From Lentisphaerota bacterium (lineage in GTDB: Bacteria > Verrucomicrobiota > Lentisphaeria > Victivallales > Victivallaceae): 35,105 nt of DNA. The DNA is taken from assembly GCA_015061725.1 (NCBI GenBank), contig SUVX01000039.1:1-35105 (forward strand), in the 5' to 3' direction. Below the pieces are notes generated by a model that had not been told where the DNA came from, did not search any database, and saw nothing but the letters and a program-made list of their open reading frames with translations. Of the stretch, positions 8,340-16,614 are shown one piece after another; the stretch's first letter is position 1, and every line of letters starts with the position of its first letter. Position numbers and translations under genes: made by a program.

Positions 8340-9749
8340 TTATTTATCCTTCCTGAGTTCTTTGTTGTCACTTTCTTTGGCAGTTTTGCCGAAATCGGGT
8401 TTCTCATCCAAAGCTTTGATTTTTTCATCGACAGCCTCAATCTCTTCCCGGACAGAAGCGATTTTTTCTTCAACAGTCTTGATCTTTGCCCGGACTGAAG
8501 CGATTTTTTCTGCAACGTTTTCGCTCTTTTCTGCGGCAAGCCTGATTATTGTTTCAGCGTACATGATTTTTTCTCCGGCAAATTTAATTATTTTACCGGC
8601 ACACATCATTTTTTCTTCGGCAAGCTTGATCTTTTTTTCTTCGGCGTTGACTTTCTCTCCGGTGCTTTTGATTCTCTCATCGGCTGAAACGATTTTTTCT
8701 TCTGCAGTTTTAATTCTCTCATCGGCAGATGTAATCCGCCCGTCAGCGGCAATGAGCCGCTCGTCGGCAGCCTTTATTTTATCGTCAATATTACTTTGTT
8801 CACCGGCTTTATCTTTTTCTTCTGTGATACCTGCTTTTTCAACAATGGCATCGGCTTTTGACATAAAAATACCGGCTTTTCCCGCAACAGCGTTGGCTTT
8901 TCCTGTGACCGCATTGGCTTTTGCCACAAATGCGGCAGCTTTATGCCGTTCAGCAACGACAGCCTGATCTTTTTTGAGGATTTCAATACTCTTGTCACAC
9001 TGTTCCGGAGTTCTGACCACACCGATCAAATTCTGTTTCAACTCGCTTTCTCTGATGATTCCGGAAAAGTTGATTTTCCAACCGGAAAGATCCGCATTTG
9101 CCATACCGCAGAAGAGAGTCACTTTTCCGTCAGGATTTTTCCAATACAGGGCATACTGGAATTTCTTTTCAACAGCATATTTTTCTTCTGCGATTTCCTC
9201 TTCTGTCATTTTTCCAGTCGTATTGAAGTTCAACTTAAAAGAGGTCCGGGCGATGAACGGAAATTCAAACCGGATATGGTTAAGTGCCTTGACCGAAAGC
9301 ACCTCATGCAGATTGTTCACAGCATACTGACGGCTTGCGGCAACTGCGGCATCTTCAGGCAGAAGTTTCTGTCTCAAATCCTTGCGGATCAGACGGAGCG
9401 GCTCCCATGAAAACATCCGGGCATCCGACACGCCGAAAACCATATACAAATTTGACGCGCCGGGAATGTTCCAGGTCACGCATACCTGATGCAGATAAGA
9501 GGTACTTTTTTCAAGAGCAATCTCCCCTGCTTTTCTCTCAGTTCCCAATACCGGAGAAGTCAGCAGTACCGGATCATTGAATTTCACATAATGCACCTGT
9601 TCAGGTGTCAATTCCGGCGCATTGGCAAGCAGAAAACGCCGGGCATTTTCTGCGGCGCATGCCCGGTAATAAGCCGTGGAACCGCAACCGGAAAGAAAAC
9701 AACTGCAAAAAAGAAGCAGTCCGCATAAAACAGAAAATTTTTTCATCAT
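8340..9749 (-). CDS. Lipoprotein with long C-terminal heptad-repeat region
   Basis: The 469-residue product begins MMKKFSVLCGLLLFCSCFLSGC, a lipoprotein signal with lipobox LSGC (Cys22). The chosen ATG at 9749 has GGAG 10 nt upstream; the adjacent ATG at 9746 is equally possible. Residues about 25-265 form a globular part of unknown family with Trp/Tyr-rich strands (VCVTWNIPGASNLYMVFGVSD, YALYWKNPDGKVTLFCGMA). From about 275 to 460 the protein is a regular seven-residue repeat, first KANAVTG-type, then DERIKTA/EEKIVSA-type units, predicting a long coiled coil that could span the periplasm. The matching DNA is a degenerate 21-bp tandem repeat. No homolog is recognised. Braun-type spacer lipoproteins are an analogy, not a call. 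Confidence 0.8.
   Translation of the reverse strand: MMKKFSVLCGLLLFCSCFLSGCGSTAYYRACAAENARRFLLANAPELTPEQVHYVKFNDPVLLTSPVLGTERKAGEIALEKSTSYLHQVCVTWNIPGASNLYMVFGVSDARMFSWEPLRLIRKDLRQKLLPEDAAVAASRQYAVNNLHEVLSVKALNHIRFEFPFIARTSFKLNFNTTGKMTEEEIAEEKYAVEKKFQYALYWKNPDGKVTLFCGMANADLSGWKINFSGIIRESELKQNLIGVVRTPEQCDKSIEILKKDQAVVAERHKAAAFVAKANAVTGKANAVAGKAGIFMSKADAIVEKAGITEEKDKAGEQSNIDDKIKAADERLIAADGRITSADERIKTAEEKIVSADERIKSTGEKVNAEEKKIKLAEEKMMCAGKIIKFAGEKIMYAETIIRLAAEKSENVAEKIASVRAKIKTVEEKIASVREEIEAVDEKIKALDEKPDFGKTAKESDNKELRKDK
8375..8935 (-). repeat. Degenerate 21-bp coding tandem repeat (heptads)
   Basis: About 25 seven-residue units with pattern x-E-K-I-x-x-A, encoded by 21-bp DNA units rich in TTTTTCTTC and GGC on the plus strand. 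They lie inside the lipoprotein gene. Boundaries are approximate. Confidence 0.65.
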
Positions 9750-9820
9750 ATCAAAACAACTCCATATTTTGTTCAGCAATAAGATAATCTTAAAAGTTGA
9801 AAAGTTCAAGCGTTCCTCTT

Positions 9821-11134
9821 TTATTCTCCGGAAGGTTCCTGCTTTTTTGACAGCGTTTCACGGAGTTTATCCCAATAGGCAAGACGGCGTGAAATTTCCC
9901 TTTCAAATCCGCGCTCGGCGGGGTGATAAAAACGCCTGCGCCCCATCTGCTCAGGGAAGTAATTCTGTCCTGAAAAAGCGTTGGGCGTATCGTGATCGTA
10001 CTGATACCCTTTGCCGTAACCCAAATCTTTCATCATCTTTGTCGGCGCATTGAGAATGTGTGCAGGAGGCGTGAGCGAACTGAATTCCTTTGCCGCTTTT
10101 CCCGCCTGAATGTGCGCGACTTCAACCGAGTTGGACTTGGGCGCAGTCCCCAGAAAAATCACAAGTTCAGAAATTGCCAGATCTCCCTCGGGAGAGCCCA
10201 ATCTTTCGTAAGTATCCCATGCGGCAATCGCCATCTGTATCGCCATCGGGTCTGCCAGTCCCACATCTTCAACAGCAAAGCGGGTCAGCCGGCGCAGGAT
10301 GTACAGGGGATCTTCCCCGCCTGCAAGCATACGGGCAGTCCAGTAAAGGGCGGCATCGGTATCCGAACCGCGCAGACTTTTGTGCAATGCGCTGATAAGA
10401 TTGTAGTGTCCCTCACGGTCCTTGTCATACATGGGGGCGCGTTTCTGGACAACTTTCAGCACGCCCGCAGAATCCAGTATCTCCCCGGGACGGGCGAGGT
10501 CATAAACAGTTTCAAGCAGATTGATGAAGTATCTGCCGTCACCGTCGGCAAGTTCAATCAAAGTTTTTCTTGCTTCATCCGTTACCGGAAGAGGATTGTT
10601 TTCCAGTTTTTCGGCACGGGCAATCAATTTTTCAAGTGCCGCTTCATTCAACGGTTTCAACACAAAGACTTTACAGCGGCTCAAAAGCGCGCTGTTCAAT
10701 TCAAAAGAGGGATTTTCTGTTGTTGCGCCGACAAGAACAACAGTTCCGTTTTCCACATAGGGCAGAAAACCATCCTGCTGAGCACGGTTGAAACGGTGGA
10801 TTTCATCAATAAAAAGCAGAGTTCCCTCGCCGTATTTCCGGCGGGATTCCGCTTCTGAAAAGGCTTTGCGCAAATCCGCAACGCCTGAAAAAACCGCCGA
10901 CAGAGCTGTAAAATGCAGATTGCCGCAGCCGGCAATAATGCGGGCCAGCGTGGTTTTGCCGCAGCCGGGCGGTCCCCAGAGAATGAAACTTGAAAGCCTT
11001 CCTGAGTCAAACATCCGCCGCAAAGGTGCATCAACGCCGAGAAGATCCTCCTGACCGACGACATCTTCAAGAGACTCAGGTCTCATGCGGTCCGCAAGCG
11101 GACGGTGTATCTGTGATTCAAACAATCCGCTCAT
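9821..11134 (-). CDS. rarA: Replication-associated recombination protein RarA (MgsA/WRNIP1 family)
   Basis: The 437-residue product is an AAA+ ATPase acting at stalled replication forks. It has the family start LFESQIHRPLADRMRPESLEDVVGQEDLLG, Walker A GPPGCGKT (54-61), Walker B FIDEIHRF (D110, E111) and sensor region VGATTENPSFELNSALLSRC. The C-terminal tetramerisation part includes YDKDREGHYNLISALHKSLRGSD and YQYDHDTPNAFSGQNYFPEQM. Full family length. The start is the ATG at 11134, which overlaps the end of the CYTH gene (ATGA) and follows GGGGGAAAG. A four-codon TTG extension is unlikely. Confidence 0.96.
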   Translation of the reverse strand: MSGLFESQIHRPLADRMRPESLEDVVGQEDLLGVDAPLRRMFDSGRLSSFILWGPPGCGKTTLARIIAGCGNLHFTALSAVFSGVADLRKAFSEAESRRKYGEGTLLFIDEIHRFNRAQQDGFLPYVENGTVVLVGATTENPSFELNSALLSRCKVFVLKPLNEAALEKLIARAEKLENNPLPVTDEARKTLIELADGDGRYFINLLETVYDLARPGEILDSAGVLKVVQKRAPMYDKDREGHYNLISALHKSLRGSDTDAALYWTARMLAGGEDPLYILRRLTRFAVEDVGLADPMAIQMAIAAWDTYERLGSPEGDLAISELVIFLGTAPKSNSVEVAHIQAGKAAKEFSSLTPPAHILNAPTKMMKDLGYGKGYQYDHDTPNAFSGQNYFPEQMGRRRFYHPAERGFEREISRRLAYWDKLRETLSKKQEPSGE

Positions 11135-11598
11135 TCTTTCCCCCAACTGCTGTAAGGATTGCGGCTCAATGCGCCGTTGGTGTATTCAGGCTTATCAGAA
11201 ATTTCCTCTCCGAGCCAAACGGGAATTTCAAATTTTTCATCTGCGCTGTTCAATTCAATTTCAGCGGTGAAGAGTCCCTGATTGGCTTTGAAATACTCGT
11301 CTATTTCCCAGCGGCCGCAGAGATAACGTTTTTTTTCCACCACACGCTCCCCGCAAAAGTTATCAATCATAAAGCGGGCATCTTCAACAGGGATCGGGTA
11401 TTCAAACTCACTGCGGACAATGCCGTCAGCGGTGCCCTTGATGGTCAGAAACGCCTGATTGCCTGCAATCCGCACACGGACAGCGGGCGTTCCTTTGCTT
11501 CCGGCAATGTAGCCCTGAACAAGCAAAATGCCCTCTCCGGCCTCTTTGCGCCAGGCGTCATTGGCAAGCAGGAATTTGCGTTCTATTTCAAGGGACAT
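11131..11598 (-). CDS. CYTH domain protein (putative triphosphatase)
   Basis: The 155-residue product opens with MSLEIERKFL, the ExExK signature (E4, E6, K8) of the CYTH/triphosphate tunnel metalloenzyme family. VRVRIAGNQAFLTIKG, EFEYPIP, EKKRYL, WEIDEYF and LFTAEIEL are the charged tunnel strands. Bacterial single-domain members hydrolyse inorganic tripolyphosphate or nucleoside triphosphates; the substrate here is unknown. It lies 3 nt after rnhC and overlaps rarA by four bases, in a compact nucleic-acid-maintenance run. Confidence 0.92.
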   Translation of the reverse strand: MSLEIERKFLLANDAWRKEAGEGILLVQGYIAGSKGTPAVRVRIAGNQAFLTIKGTADGIVRSEFEYPIPVEDARFMIDNFCGERVVEKKRYLCGRWEIDEYFKANQGLFTAEIELNSADEKFEIPVWLGEEISDKPEYTNGALSRNPYSSWGKE

Positions 11599-11601
11599 AT
11601 C

Positions 11602-12516
11602 TTACCTCGTTTCATTCAGCAGTTCGGTATAAGTTTTAAAATGCAGTTTGGAACAGGATTCAAAGACTCCCGGCCCGTGCTTTTCAAGCAGTTGTCTGCC
11701 GATGATTTTCACCTGAGGTCCGCCGCCGCGGGGCAGTTCCACGCCGAGAGTTTCGCTCAATTTGTTCATCTGGCGCAAAAAATAATCGCGGGCAAGAATA
11801 CTTGCGGCGGCTACGGCAACGTCGCTTTCAGCACGGACTTTCTGATCCAGTATGATTTTGCGCCCCTTTTCCATTAACGCACGGCGGATTAAAGATTCAT
11901 CACCGAATTTATCAGACAGCATACGGGGACAATCAGGAACCAGATCCAAAAGATTTTCGATCGTCCGGGCGTGTCCCCACGCCAGCAGGCGGTTGAGATT
12001 GCCGATATTATTGTAAAGGCGGTTGTAAGTTTCAGGACGGAGCAGAACGATATTAAAGTGTCCCTCTGCCGCCTTGCGGATTTCTTCTGCCAGAGCAAAA
12101 ATCTTTTTTGAACTGGTGACAAGTTTGGAGTCACACACACCAATCTGCCGCAGGGCGGAAGCAATTTTCTCATCCACACAAACTCCGGCAATCACCAACG
12201 GTCCGAAAAAGTCACCCTTGCCGCTTTCATCAATGCCGCCGTGCGGCGACAGGTCTTCAGCAGAAGGTTCCGGCGGAAGAAGTGTTCCGAAAGTATGCAA
12301 AATCTCAGGTTCAAGCGTAAATTCAATAAAGTCCTGAGCATTTTTCCCCTGCACGACCAGCTTACCGCTTTCATAGGCAACGACGGAGACCTTTTCGCCC
12401 GATGCCTTGAATATGGAATAAGGAACAACGGACATCTCCCAACCGCGCCGTTCAAGAATATCTTTCAACTGTGCCGCCTGTTCAGCCGTCAGTGTATAAA
12501 CCATTGAATTTGCCAT
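11602..12516 (-). CDS. rnhC: Ribonuclease HIII
   Basis: The 304-residue product degrades RNA in RNA-DNA hybrids. An N-terminal TBP-like substrate-binding domain (DUF3378, about 1-85) is followed by the RNase H catalytic fold. This begins HGGIDESGKGDFFGPLVIAGV (D96, E97 catalytic, the D-E pair that marks HIII) and continues with CDSK (D129) and VAVAAASILARDYFL. AAGGAG 6 nt before ATG 12516 sets the start. It is the first gene of the seven-gene run to 5850. TATATT at 12544-12539 (minus) could be its -10, but no good -35 is seen. Confidence 0.95.
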   Translation of the reverse strand: MANSMVYTLTAEQAAQLKDILERRGWEMSVVPYSIFKASGEKVSVVAYESGKLVVQGKNAQDFIEFTLEPEILHTFGTLLPPEPSAEDLSPHGGIDESGKGDFFGPLVIAGVCVDEKIASALRQIGVCDSKLVTSSKKIFALAEEIRKAAEGHFNIVLLRPETYNRLYNNIGNLNRLLAWGHARTIENLLDLVPDCPRMLSDKFGDESLIRRALMEKGRKIILDQKVRAESDVAVAAASILARDYFLRQMNKLSETLGVELPRGGGPQVKIIGRQLLEKHGPGVFESCSKLHFKTYTELLNETR

Positions 12517-12606
12517 AAAAAACTCCTTTACATCGGATAATATACACCCTCAAACTGTTTTTTAAAACTGAACTTCACATCAATCCGCTATTTTTTTATC
12601 AATCGG

Positions 12607-12634
12607 TTGAATTATTGCGGAATTATGGTATGTT
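12607..12634 (+). promoter_or_regulatory. Possible promoter of mrp-cinA-recN
   Basis: TTGAAT (12607-12612), 16 nt, TATGTT (12629-12634) preceded by a TG, giving an extended -10. It lies 53 nt upstream of the mrp start. Confidence 0.35.
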
Positions 12635-12687
12635 ATATAACTGAACAATCCAATCATTTTGAAGATAACTTCAAGGAGTCTTATATC

Positions 12688-13530
12688 ATGGCTGAAGAAG
12701 CAAAAAAAGGCGGCAACCCCTCCGCAGGAGCGCTGGATGCCATCATCGTAAAAAACAGTCTTGCAAAAATCAAAAATAAACTGGTCGTCATGTCCGGCAA
12801 AGGCGGCGTCGGCAAAAGTACCGTCGCGGTCAACCTTGCCATGGCTCTGGCAATGGACGGTTACTCTGTCGGTCTTCTGGATATCGACCTGCACGGACCG
12901 AGTGTTCCCAAGATGCTCAAACTTGAAGATGAAGCACCTCTGGCTGATGAAAACGGCAGAATGTTCCCGATTGAATTCGGCAGTTTGAAAGTCATGTCCG
13001 TCGGTTTCCTGCTCCGCAACCCCGACGAAGCCGTCGTCTGGCGCGGACCGGTCAAGATGGGCGTCATCAAGCAGTTCATTACCGATGTAATCTGGGGCGA
13101 ACTTGACTACCTGATCGTCGATGCGCCTCCGGGAACCGGTGACGAACCCCTGACCATCTGCCAGCTGCTCGGCGAAGAGGCAGGTGCCGTCATCGTCACC
13201 TCTCCGCAGCAGGTTGCCGCTGTGGACGTTTCAAAGTCCCTCAACTTCTGCTGTCAGCTTGAAATGCCCGTTGCCGGTATCATCGAAAACATGAGCGGTT
13301 TCGCCTGTCCCCATTGCGGAGAAATCACCAACATCTTCTCCTCCGGCGCAGGTGAACAGTTGGCGCAGCAGTACGGCGTTGAACTTCTGGGTAAAATTCC
13401 GATCGATCCTGTCATCTGCGGCGACGGAGATGCCGGAACTCCGTTCATCCATTACCACGCCAAAACCGCAACCGGAAAAGCTTTTGCCGAAATCGTCAAA
13501 AAGATCGCCGGAAGAGAAAGAGCAAAATAA
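12688..13530 (+). CDS. mrp: Mrp/NBP35-family iron-sulfur carrier ATPase
   Basis: The 280-residue product is a P-loop NTPase of the ApbC/Mrp/Nbp35 type, which carries and delivers [4Fe-4S] clusters to target apoproteins. It shows the deviant Walker A SGKGGVGKST (36-45), LLDIDLHGPSVP, the switch segment VDAPPGTGDEPL, and the cluster-binding C-P-H-C (C207, C210). The N-terminal MIP18/DUF59 domain of many Mrp proteins is absent. Start: AAGGAG lies 9 nt before ATG 12688; a 27-codon upstream extension has no such signal. Its stop overlaps the cinA start by one base. Confidence 0.94.
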   Translation: MAEEAKKGGNPSAGALDAIIVKNSLAKIKNKLVVMSGKGGVGKSTVAVNLAMALAMDGYSVGLLDIDLHGPSVPKMLKLEDEAPLADENGRMFPIEFGSLKVMSVGFLLRNPDEAVVWRGPVKMGVIKQFITDVIWGELDYLIVDAPPGTGDEPLTICQLLGEEAGAVIVTSPQQVAAVDVSKSLNFCCQLEMPVAGIIENMSGFACPHCGEITNIFSSGAGEQLAQQYGVELLGKIPIDPVICGDGDAGTPFIHYHAKTATGKAFAEIVKKIAGRERAK

Positions 13531-14765
13531 TGAATATCGCAGCCGTTTGTACCGGTACGGAACTGCTCAAAGGGTATACGGTCAACTCCAATCTGGCAAA
13601 ACTGGGCGCAACACTGGTTGCGTCCGGTCTGCTGCTTGATCTGGAAATCTGTGTGGGTGACCGCCGTCACGAGATCGGCAATGCCCTTGCGCTTGCCCTC
13701 AAAACCTGTGATGTCATCGTCCTCTGCGGCGGACTGGGTCCCACTCTTGACGATATCACCCTTGACGTGGCGGCTGAATTTTTCGGCTGCGATCTTGAAG
13801 AATCCCCTGAACTGGCAAAAAAAGTAACGGATTTCTGGCATCGTCTCCATACCGGACACTGCCCCAAAAACCAGCTGCGTCAGGCGCGTGTCCCCGTTGG
13901 CGGACACATTCTGCCCAATCCTGTCGGCTCCGCTTCGGGACTTGCGTTTTCAAGTGTCTACGCCCACAAACTGCGGCACATCTATCTGCTGCCGGGACCG
14001 CCGACAGAATTTGTCCCCATGATGGAAAATTATCTGGTGCCGGAGTTGTTGACTATTGAAGACCAACGCCGTTACACCAAAGGTTTTCTTGCAGCAACCG
14101 TGGGTGAATCCACGCTTGCAAAACAAGTTGAACCGGTATTGAAAGATCTTCCCGTTGAAATAGCTTACACCGCCGTTCCGGAGGGAACAAAAATCTTTCT
14201 TGAAAGTTCTGATCCTGAAGCGGTTGAAACCGGTATTTCCCGCGCCCATCAGGCAGCGGGTGAAGACGCCCTCCCCCCGGGAGTTACGGATCTTTACGCC
14301 TATACAGTATCTCTTTTAAAAGAAAGAAACCTCTCTTTCGGTACGGCTGAATCCTGTACCGGCGGACTGATCGGCAAGATTTTTACCGATTTGCCCGGCG
14401 TTTCAAGCGTTTACAACGGAACAATCGTTTCTTATGCCAACAGCGTCAAGCAGAATGTCCTCAACGTTCCGCAGGATATTCTTGAAAACTTTGGTGCTGT
14501 AAGTGAGGAAACTGCCGCTTTAATGGCTGAAAATGCGGCAAAAGTTCTGGGCTGTGACTGCGCCATTTCCACCACCGGCATCGCCGGTCCCGACGGCGGC
14601 ACACCTGAAAAACCCGTGGGACTGGTCTACATCGGCTGTTTCTGTTGCGGGAAAACCACTGTTCTCAAACTCAATCTGCGCGGCGGACGTGAAGCCATAC
14701 GTCAGCGCGCCGCCGCAAGAGCTGTCTATCAGCTGGTCAAACGGATTACTCAAAACAATGCTTAA
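13530..14765 (+). CDS. cinA: CinA family protein (NMN deamidase / competence-damage inducible)
   Basis: The 411-residue product has both standard halves. The N-terminal COG1058 molybdopterin-binding-like domain (1-170) has GTELLKGYTVNSN, CGGLGPTLDDIT and LLPGPPTEF, associated with ADP-ribose pyrophosphatase activity. The C-terminal nicotinamide mononucleotide deamidase domain (about 255-410) has AESCTGGL (273-280), NGTIVSYANSVKQNVLNV, and TTGIAGPDGGTPEKPVGLVYIG. NMN deamidation recycles the product of NAD-dependent DNA ligase. The start overlaps mrp, and the end overlaps recN by eight bases. Confidence 0.95.
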   Translation: MNIAAVCTGTELLKGYTVNSNLAKLGATLVASGLLLDLEICVGDRRHEIGNALALALKTCDVIVLCGGLGPTLDDITLDVAAEFFGCDLEESPELAKKVTDFWHRLHTGHCPKNQLRQARVPVGGHILPNPVGSASGLAFSSVYAHKLRHIYLLPGPPTEFVPMMENYLVPELLTIEDQRRYTKGFLAATVGESTLAKQVEPVLKDLPVEIAYTAVPEGTKIFLESSDPEAVETGISRAHQAAGEDALPPGVTDLYAYTVSLLKERNLSFGTAESCTGGLIGKIFTDLPGVSSVYNGTIVSYANSVKQNVLNVPQDILENFGAVSEETAALMAENAAKVLGCDCAISTTGIAGPDGGTPEKPVGLVYIGCFCCGKTTVLKLNLRGGREAIRQRAAARAVYQLVKRITQNNA

Positions 14766-16374
14766 TTTTATCAAAATCAAAAATTATGCTTTAATTGAAT
14801 CCTCGGAGTTGGAATTTGCTCAGGGGTTCAATGTTTTTACCGGAGAATCCGGCGCGGGCAAATCCATTCTTCTGGGCGCCGTTGATCTGCTCCTCGGCGG
14901 ACGTGCCGACCGGGGTGCCATCCGCAACGGTTGTGCAAAAGCAGAAGTTTCCGGCTGTTTTTCCGTTCCGGAATATCTGGCAGATGAAGTTGATAAATTG
15001 CTCTCTCCGGCGGACATTCCCTTTGATATCAATTCAGGAGAACTTTGTGTCCGCAGGGTCATCACCCAGTCTTCCACCAGAAATTACATCAATGACACGC
15101 CTGTCTCGGCAAAACTTTTATCGGATACCGGCAGTCTTCTGATAGACCGTCACCGCGCAGGAGAACAGCTCTCTCTGCTCCAGACCTCCCGTCAGCTTGA
15201 ACTGCTTGACCGTTACGGCAATCTGCTGGCTGAACGCGCTCAATGCGCCTCTGCCGCACGCGCTCTGGCTGAGTTGGAGCAGGAGATAAAATCCTTTGAA
15301 AGCACCCTGCCCGATGAATCCGAAGCAGATCATTTGAGTTTGATCGTTGAAGAAATCGAGCGTGTCAATCCCGCCCCCGGTGAAGATGAAGAGTTGGCGG
15401 CAAAGCACAGTCTTGCATCAAACTCTCAGCAGATACTTTCCGCCGCCGGAGAACTTTCTGCCCGTCTTTATGACGGAGAAAACTCCATTGCCGACCAGTT
15501 GGGCGCAATCTGCCGTCAGCTTTCAGACCTTGAAAAGTTTGATGAAAAATCCATTTCTCCTCTGGTATCAAAGTGTGTTGAAATGCAAGAGCTTGCCTCC
15601 GATTTAGCCCGCGAAGTCACCGCATTGGCAGATCACATTGAACTTGATCCTGCGGAGTTTGCCGCCCTTGAAGAACGCATGGCTGAACTGCACACGCTCA
15701 AGCGCCGTTATGCGCCCTCTATTGAACTGCTGCTTGAAACGCTTGAACGCGCAAAGGTCCGTCTGGATGACTTCAAACGCGCTTCCGTCAAACGCGGAGA
15801 ATTTGTCAAACGCCGTCAGGAACTTTTGAATCAGCAGAACGAAATCTGCCGCACGCTTTCAAAACACCGCAAAGCCTGTGCCGATGCGCTCGCAAAAGAA
15901 TTGCTTTCACGTCTTGATATGATCGGTTTTGCCAACGCAAGAATCGTTCCGGAGTTTTCGGAAACAGAAAATTCTTCCACAGGATGCGATCACTTTGAAC
16001 TTAATTTTTCAGCCAACCCCGGCGAAGCTCTCCGTCCCCTGCGCAAAATCGCCAGCAGCGGAGAACTTTCACGCATCATGCTCGCCTTTAAAGTCGTTCT
16101 CGCTGATTCCGATGCCGTTCCCACCGTCATTTTTGATGAAATTGATATGAATATCGGCGGCGAAACCGCCAACAAAGTCGGCAGCGCACTGAAACTTCTC
16201 AGCAAAAAACGGCAGATACTCTCTATCTCGCATCTGCCGCAAGTCGCCTCTCAGGCGGATAAACATTTTCTCGTTAAGAAAACCGTCTCAGACGGCAGAA
16301 CCTACTCCTCCGTCGAAGAACTCTCCGATACCCGTCAGGAACTCGACCGCATGATCGGCTTCATCCGTTCCTGA
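14758..16374 (+). CDS. recN: DNA repair protein RecN
   Basis: The 538-residue product is an SMC-like ATPase that helps repair double-strand breaks. It starts MLNFIKIKNYALIESSELEF, followed by Walker A GESGAGKS (29-36). A central coiled coil (about 150-370) has LEQEIKSFES and DLAREVTALADH. The C-terminal ABC signature is SSGELSRIMLAFK, then Walker B TVIFDEIDMNIGGETA and SISHLPQVASQADKHF. Length is near the family's 550. The ATG at 14758 lies within the last codons of cinA; an upstream in-frame extension overlaps the cinA C-terminal domain and is rejected. Confidence 0.95.
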   Translation: MLNFIKIKNYALIESSELEFAQGFNVFTGESGAGKSILLGAVDLLLGGRADRGAIRNGCAKAEVSGCFSVPEYLADEVDKLLSPADIPFDINSGELCVRRVITQSSTRNYINDTPVSAKLLSDTGSLLIDRHRAGEQLSLLQTSRQLELLDRYGNLLAERAQCASAARALAELEQEIKSFESTLPDESEADHLSLIVEEIERVNPAPGEDEELAAKHSLASNSQQILSAAGELSARLYDGENSIADQLGAICRQLSDLEKFDEKSISPLVSKCVEMQELASDLAREVTALADHIELDPAEFAALEERMAELHTLKRRYAPSIELLLETLERAKVRLDDFKRASVKRGEFVKRRQELLNQQNEICRTLSKHRKACADALAKELLSRLDMIGFANARIVPEFSETENSSTGCDHFELNFSANPGEALRPLRKIASSGELSRIMLAFKVVLADSDAVPTVIFDEIDMNIGGETANKVGSALKLLSKKRQILSISHLPQVASQADKHFLVKKTVSDGRTYSSVEELSDTRQELDRMIGFIRS

Positions 16375-16384
16375 TAAGAAGCAG

Positions 16385-16560
16385 ATGGGAGTCGGGGAGA
16401 GGAGAAAAACTTTTTTTCACGAGAAAAAAAGTTTTTCTCCTCTCCCCGAACCCCTCTCCTCTTTTCAAAAAAAGCGGCGTATTTTGTTGAGTGTTTTCCG
16501 GCTCCTGCAGAGACTGCGTATTGCTCAAATATTCTCCGTACTTATCCGTACTTATCCGTA
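16385..16560. repeat. Free intergenic copy of the hairpin/decamer repeat element
   Basis: The 240-bp gap after recN carries a copy of the element otherwise found inside prepilin genes. It has a hairpin (16392-16449), the linker matching 31160-31200 (AAAAGCGGxGTATTTTGTTG), and a tail with 10-bp units CCGTACTTAT at 16536-16560. Read on the minus strand it still encodes QQNTPLFLKRGEGFGERRKT, close to the peptide in the prepilin gene at 30401-31408, although no gene is evident here. Confidence 0.8.
16392..16449. repeat. Perfect 27-bp inverted repeat with ACGA loop
   Basis: 16392-16418 is an exact reverse complement of 16423-16449, with a four-base ACGA loop. The copy at 31101-31158 has a different stem sequence but still pairs 25 of 27, which points to selection on, or a mechanism needing, the fold. 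It could also end recN transcription, but no T tract follows. Confidence 0.95.
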
Positions 16561-16597
16561 AAAAAGGCTGCGGCAAAATATTTTTTTGCAGCAGCCC
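16560..16597 (-). terminator. Rho-independent terminator of the CapA-like gene
   Basis: On the minus strand a GC-rich stem (GGCTGCTGCAAAA pairing with TTTTGCCGCAGCC, one mismatch) is followed by TTTTTT, 18 nt after the stop of the gene at 16615. Confidence 0.8.
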
Positions 16598-16614
16598 AGA
16601 TTGCAAAACTGTTT

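Noticed and set aside
8339..8539. Extended N-terminus of YicC
   Set aside because: The extra 67 codons overlap the heptad part of the lipoprotein in another frame; the family begins at MLSMTGFG.
8362..8967. Plus-strand frame rich in Ser/Ala/Phe opposite the lipoprotein
   Set aside because: It is the mirror of the heptad repeats; the regular composition comes from the 21-bp repeat.
16392..16449. Hairpin as a simple intrinsic terminator for recN
   Set aside because: The stem is far longer than a terminator, has no following T tract, and recurs inside a coding gene.
16361..16606. Minus-strand small frame with QQNTPLFLKRGEG peptide
   Set aside because: No start signal or RBS, and it runs through a hairpin and the terminator; best seen as an untranslated copy of the repeat element.
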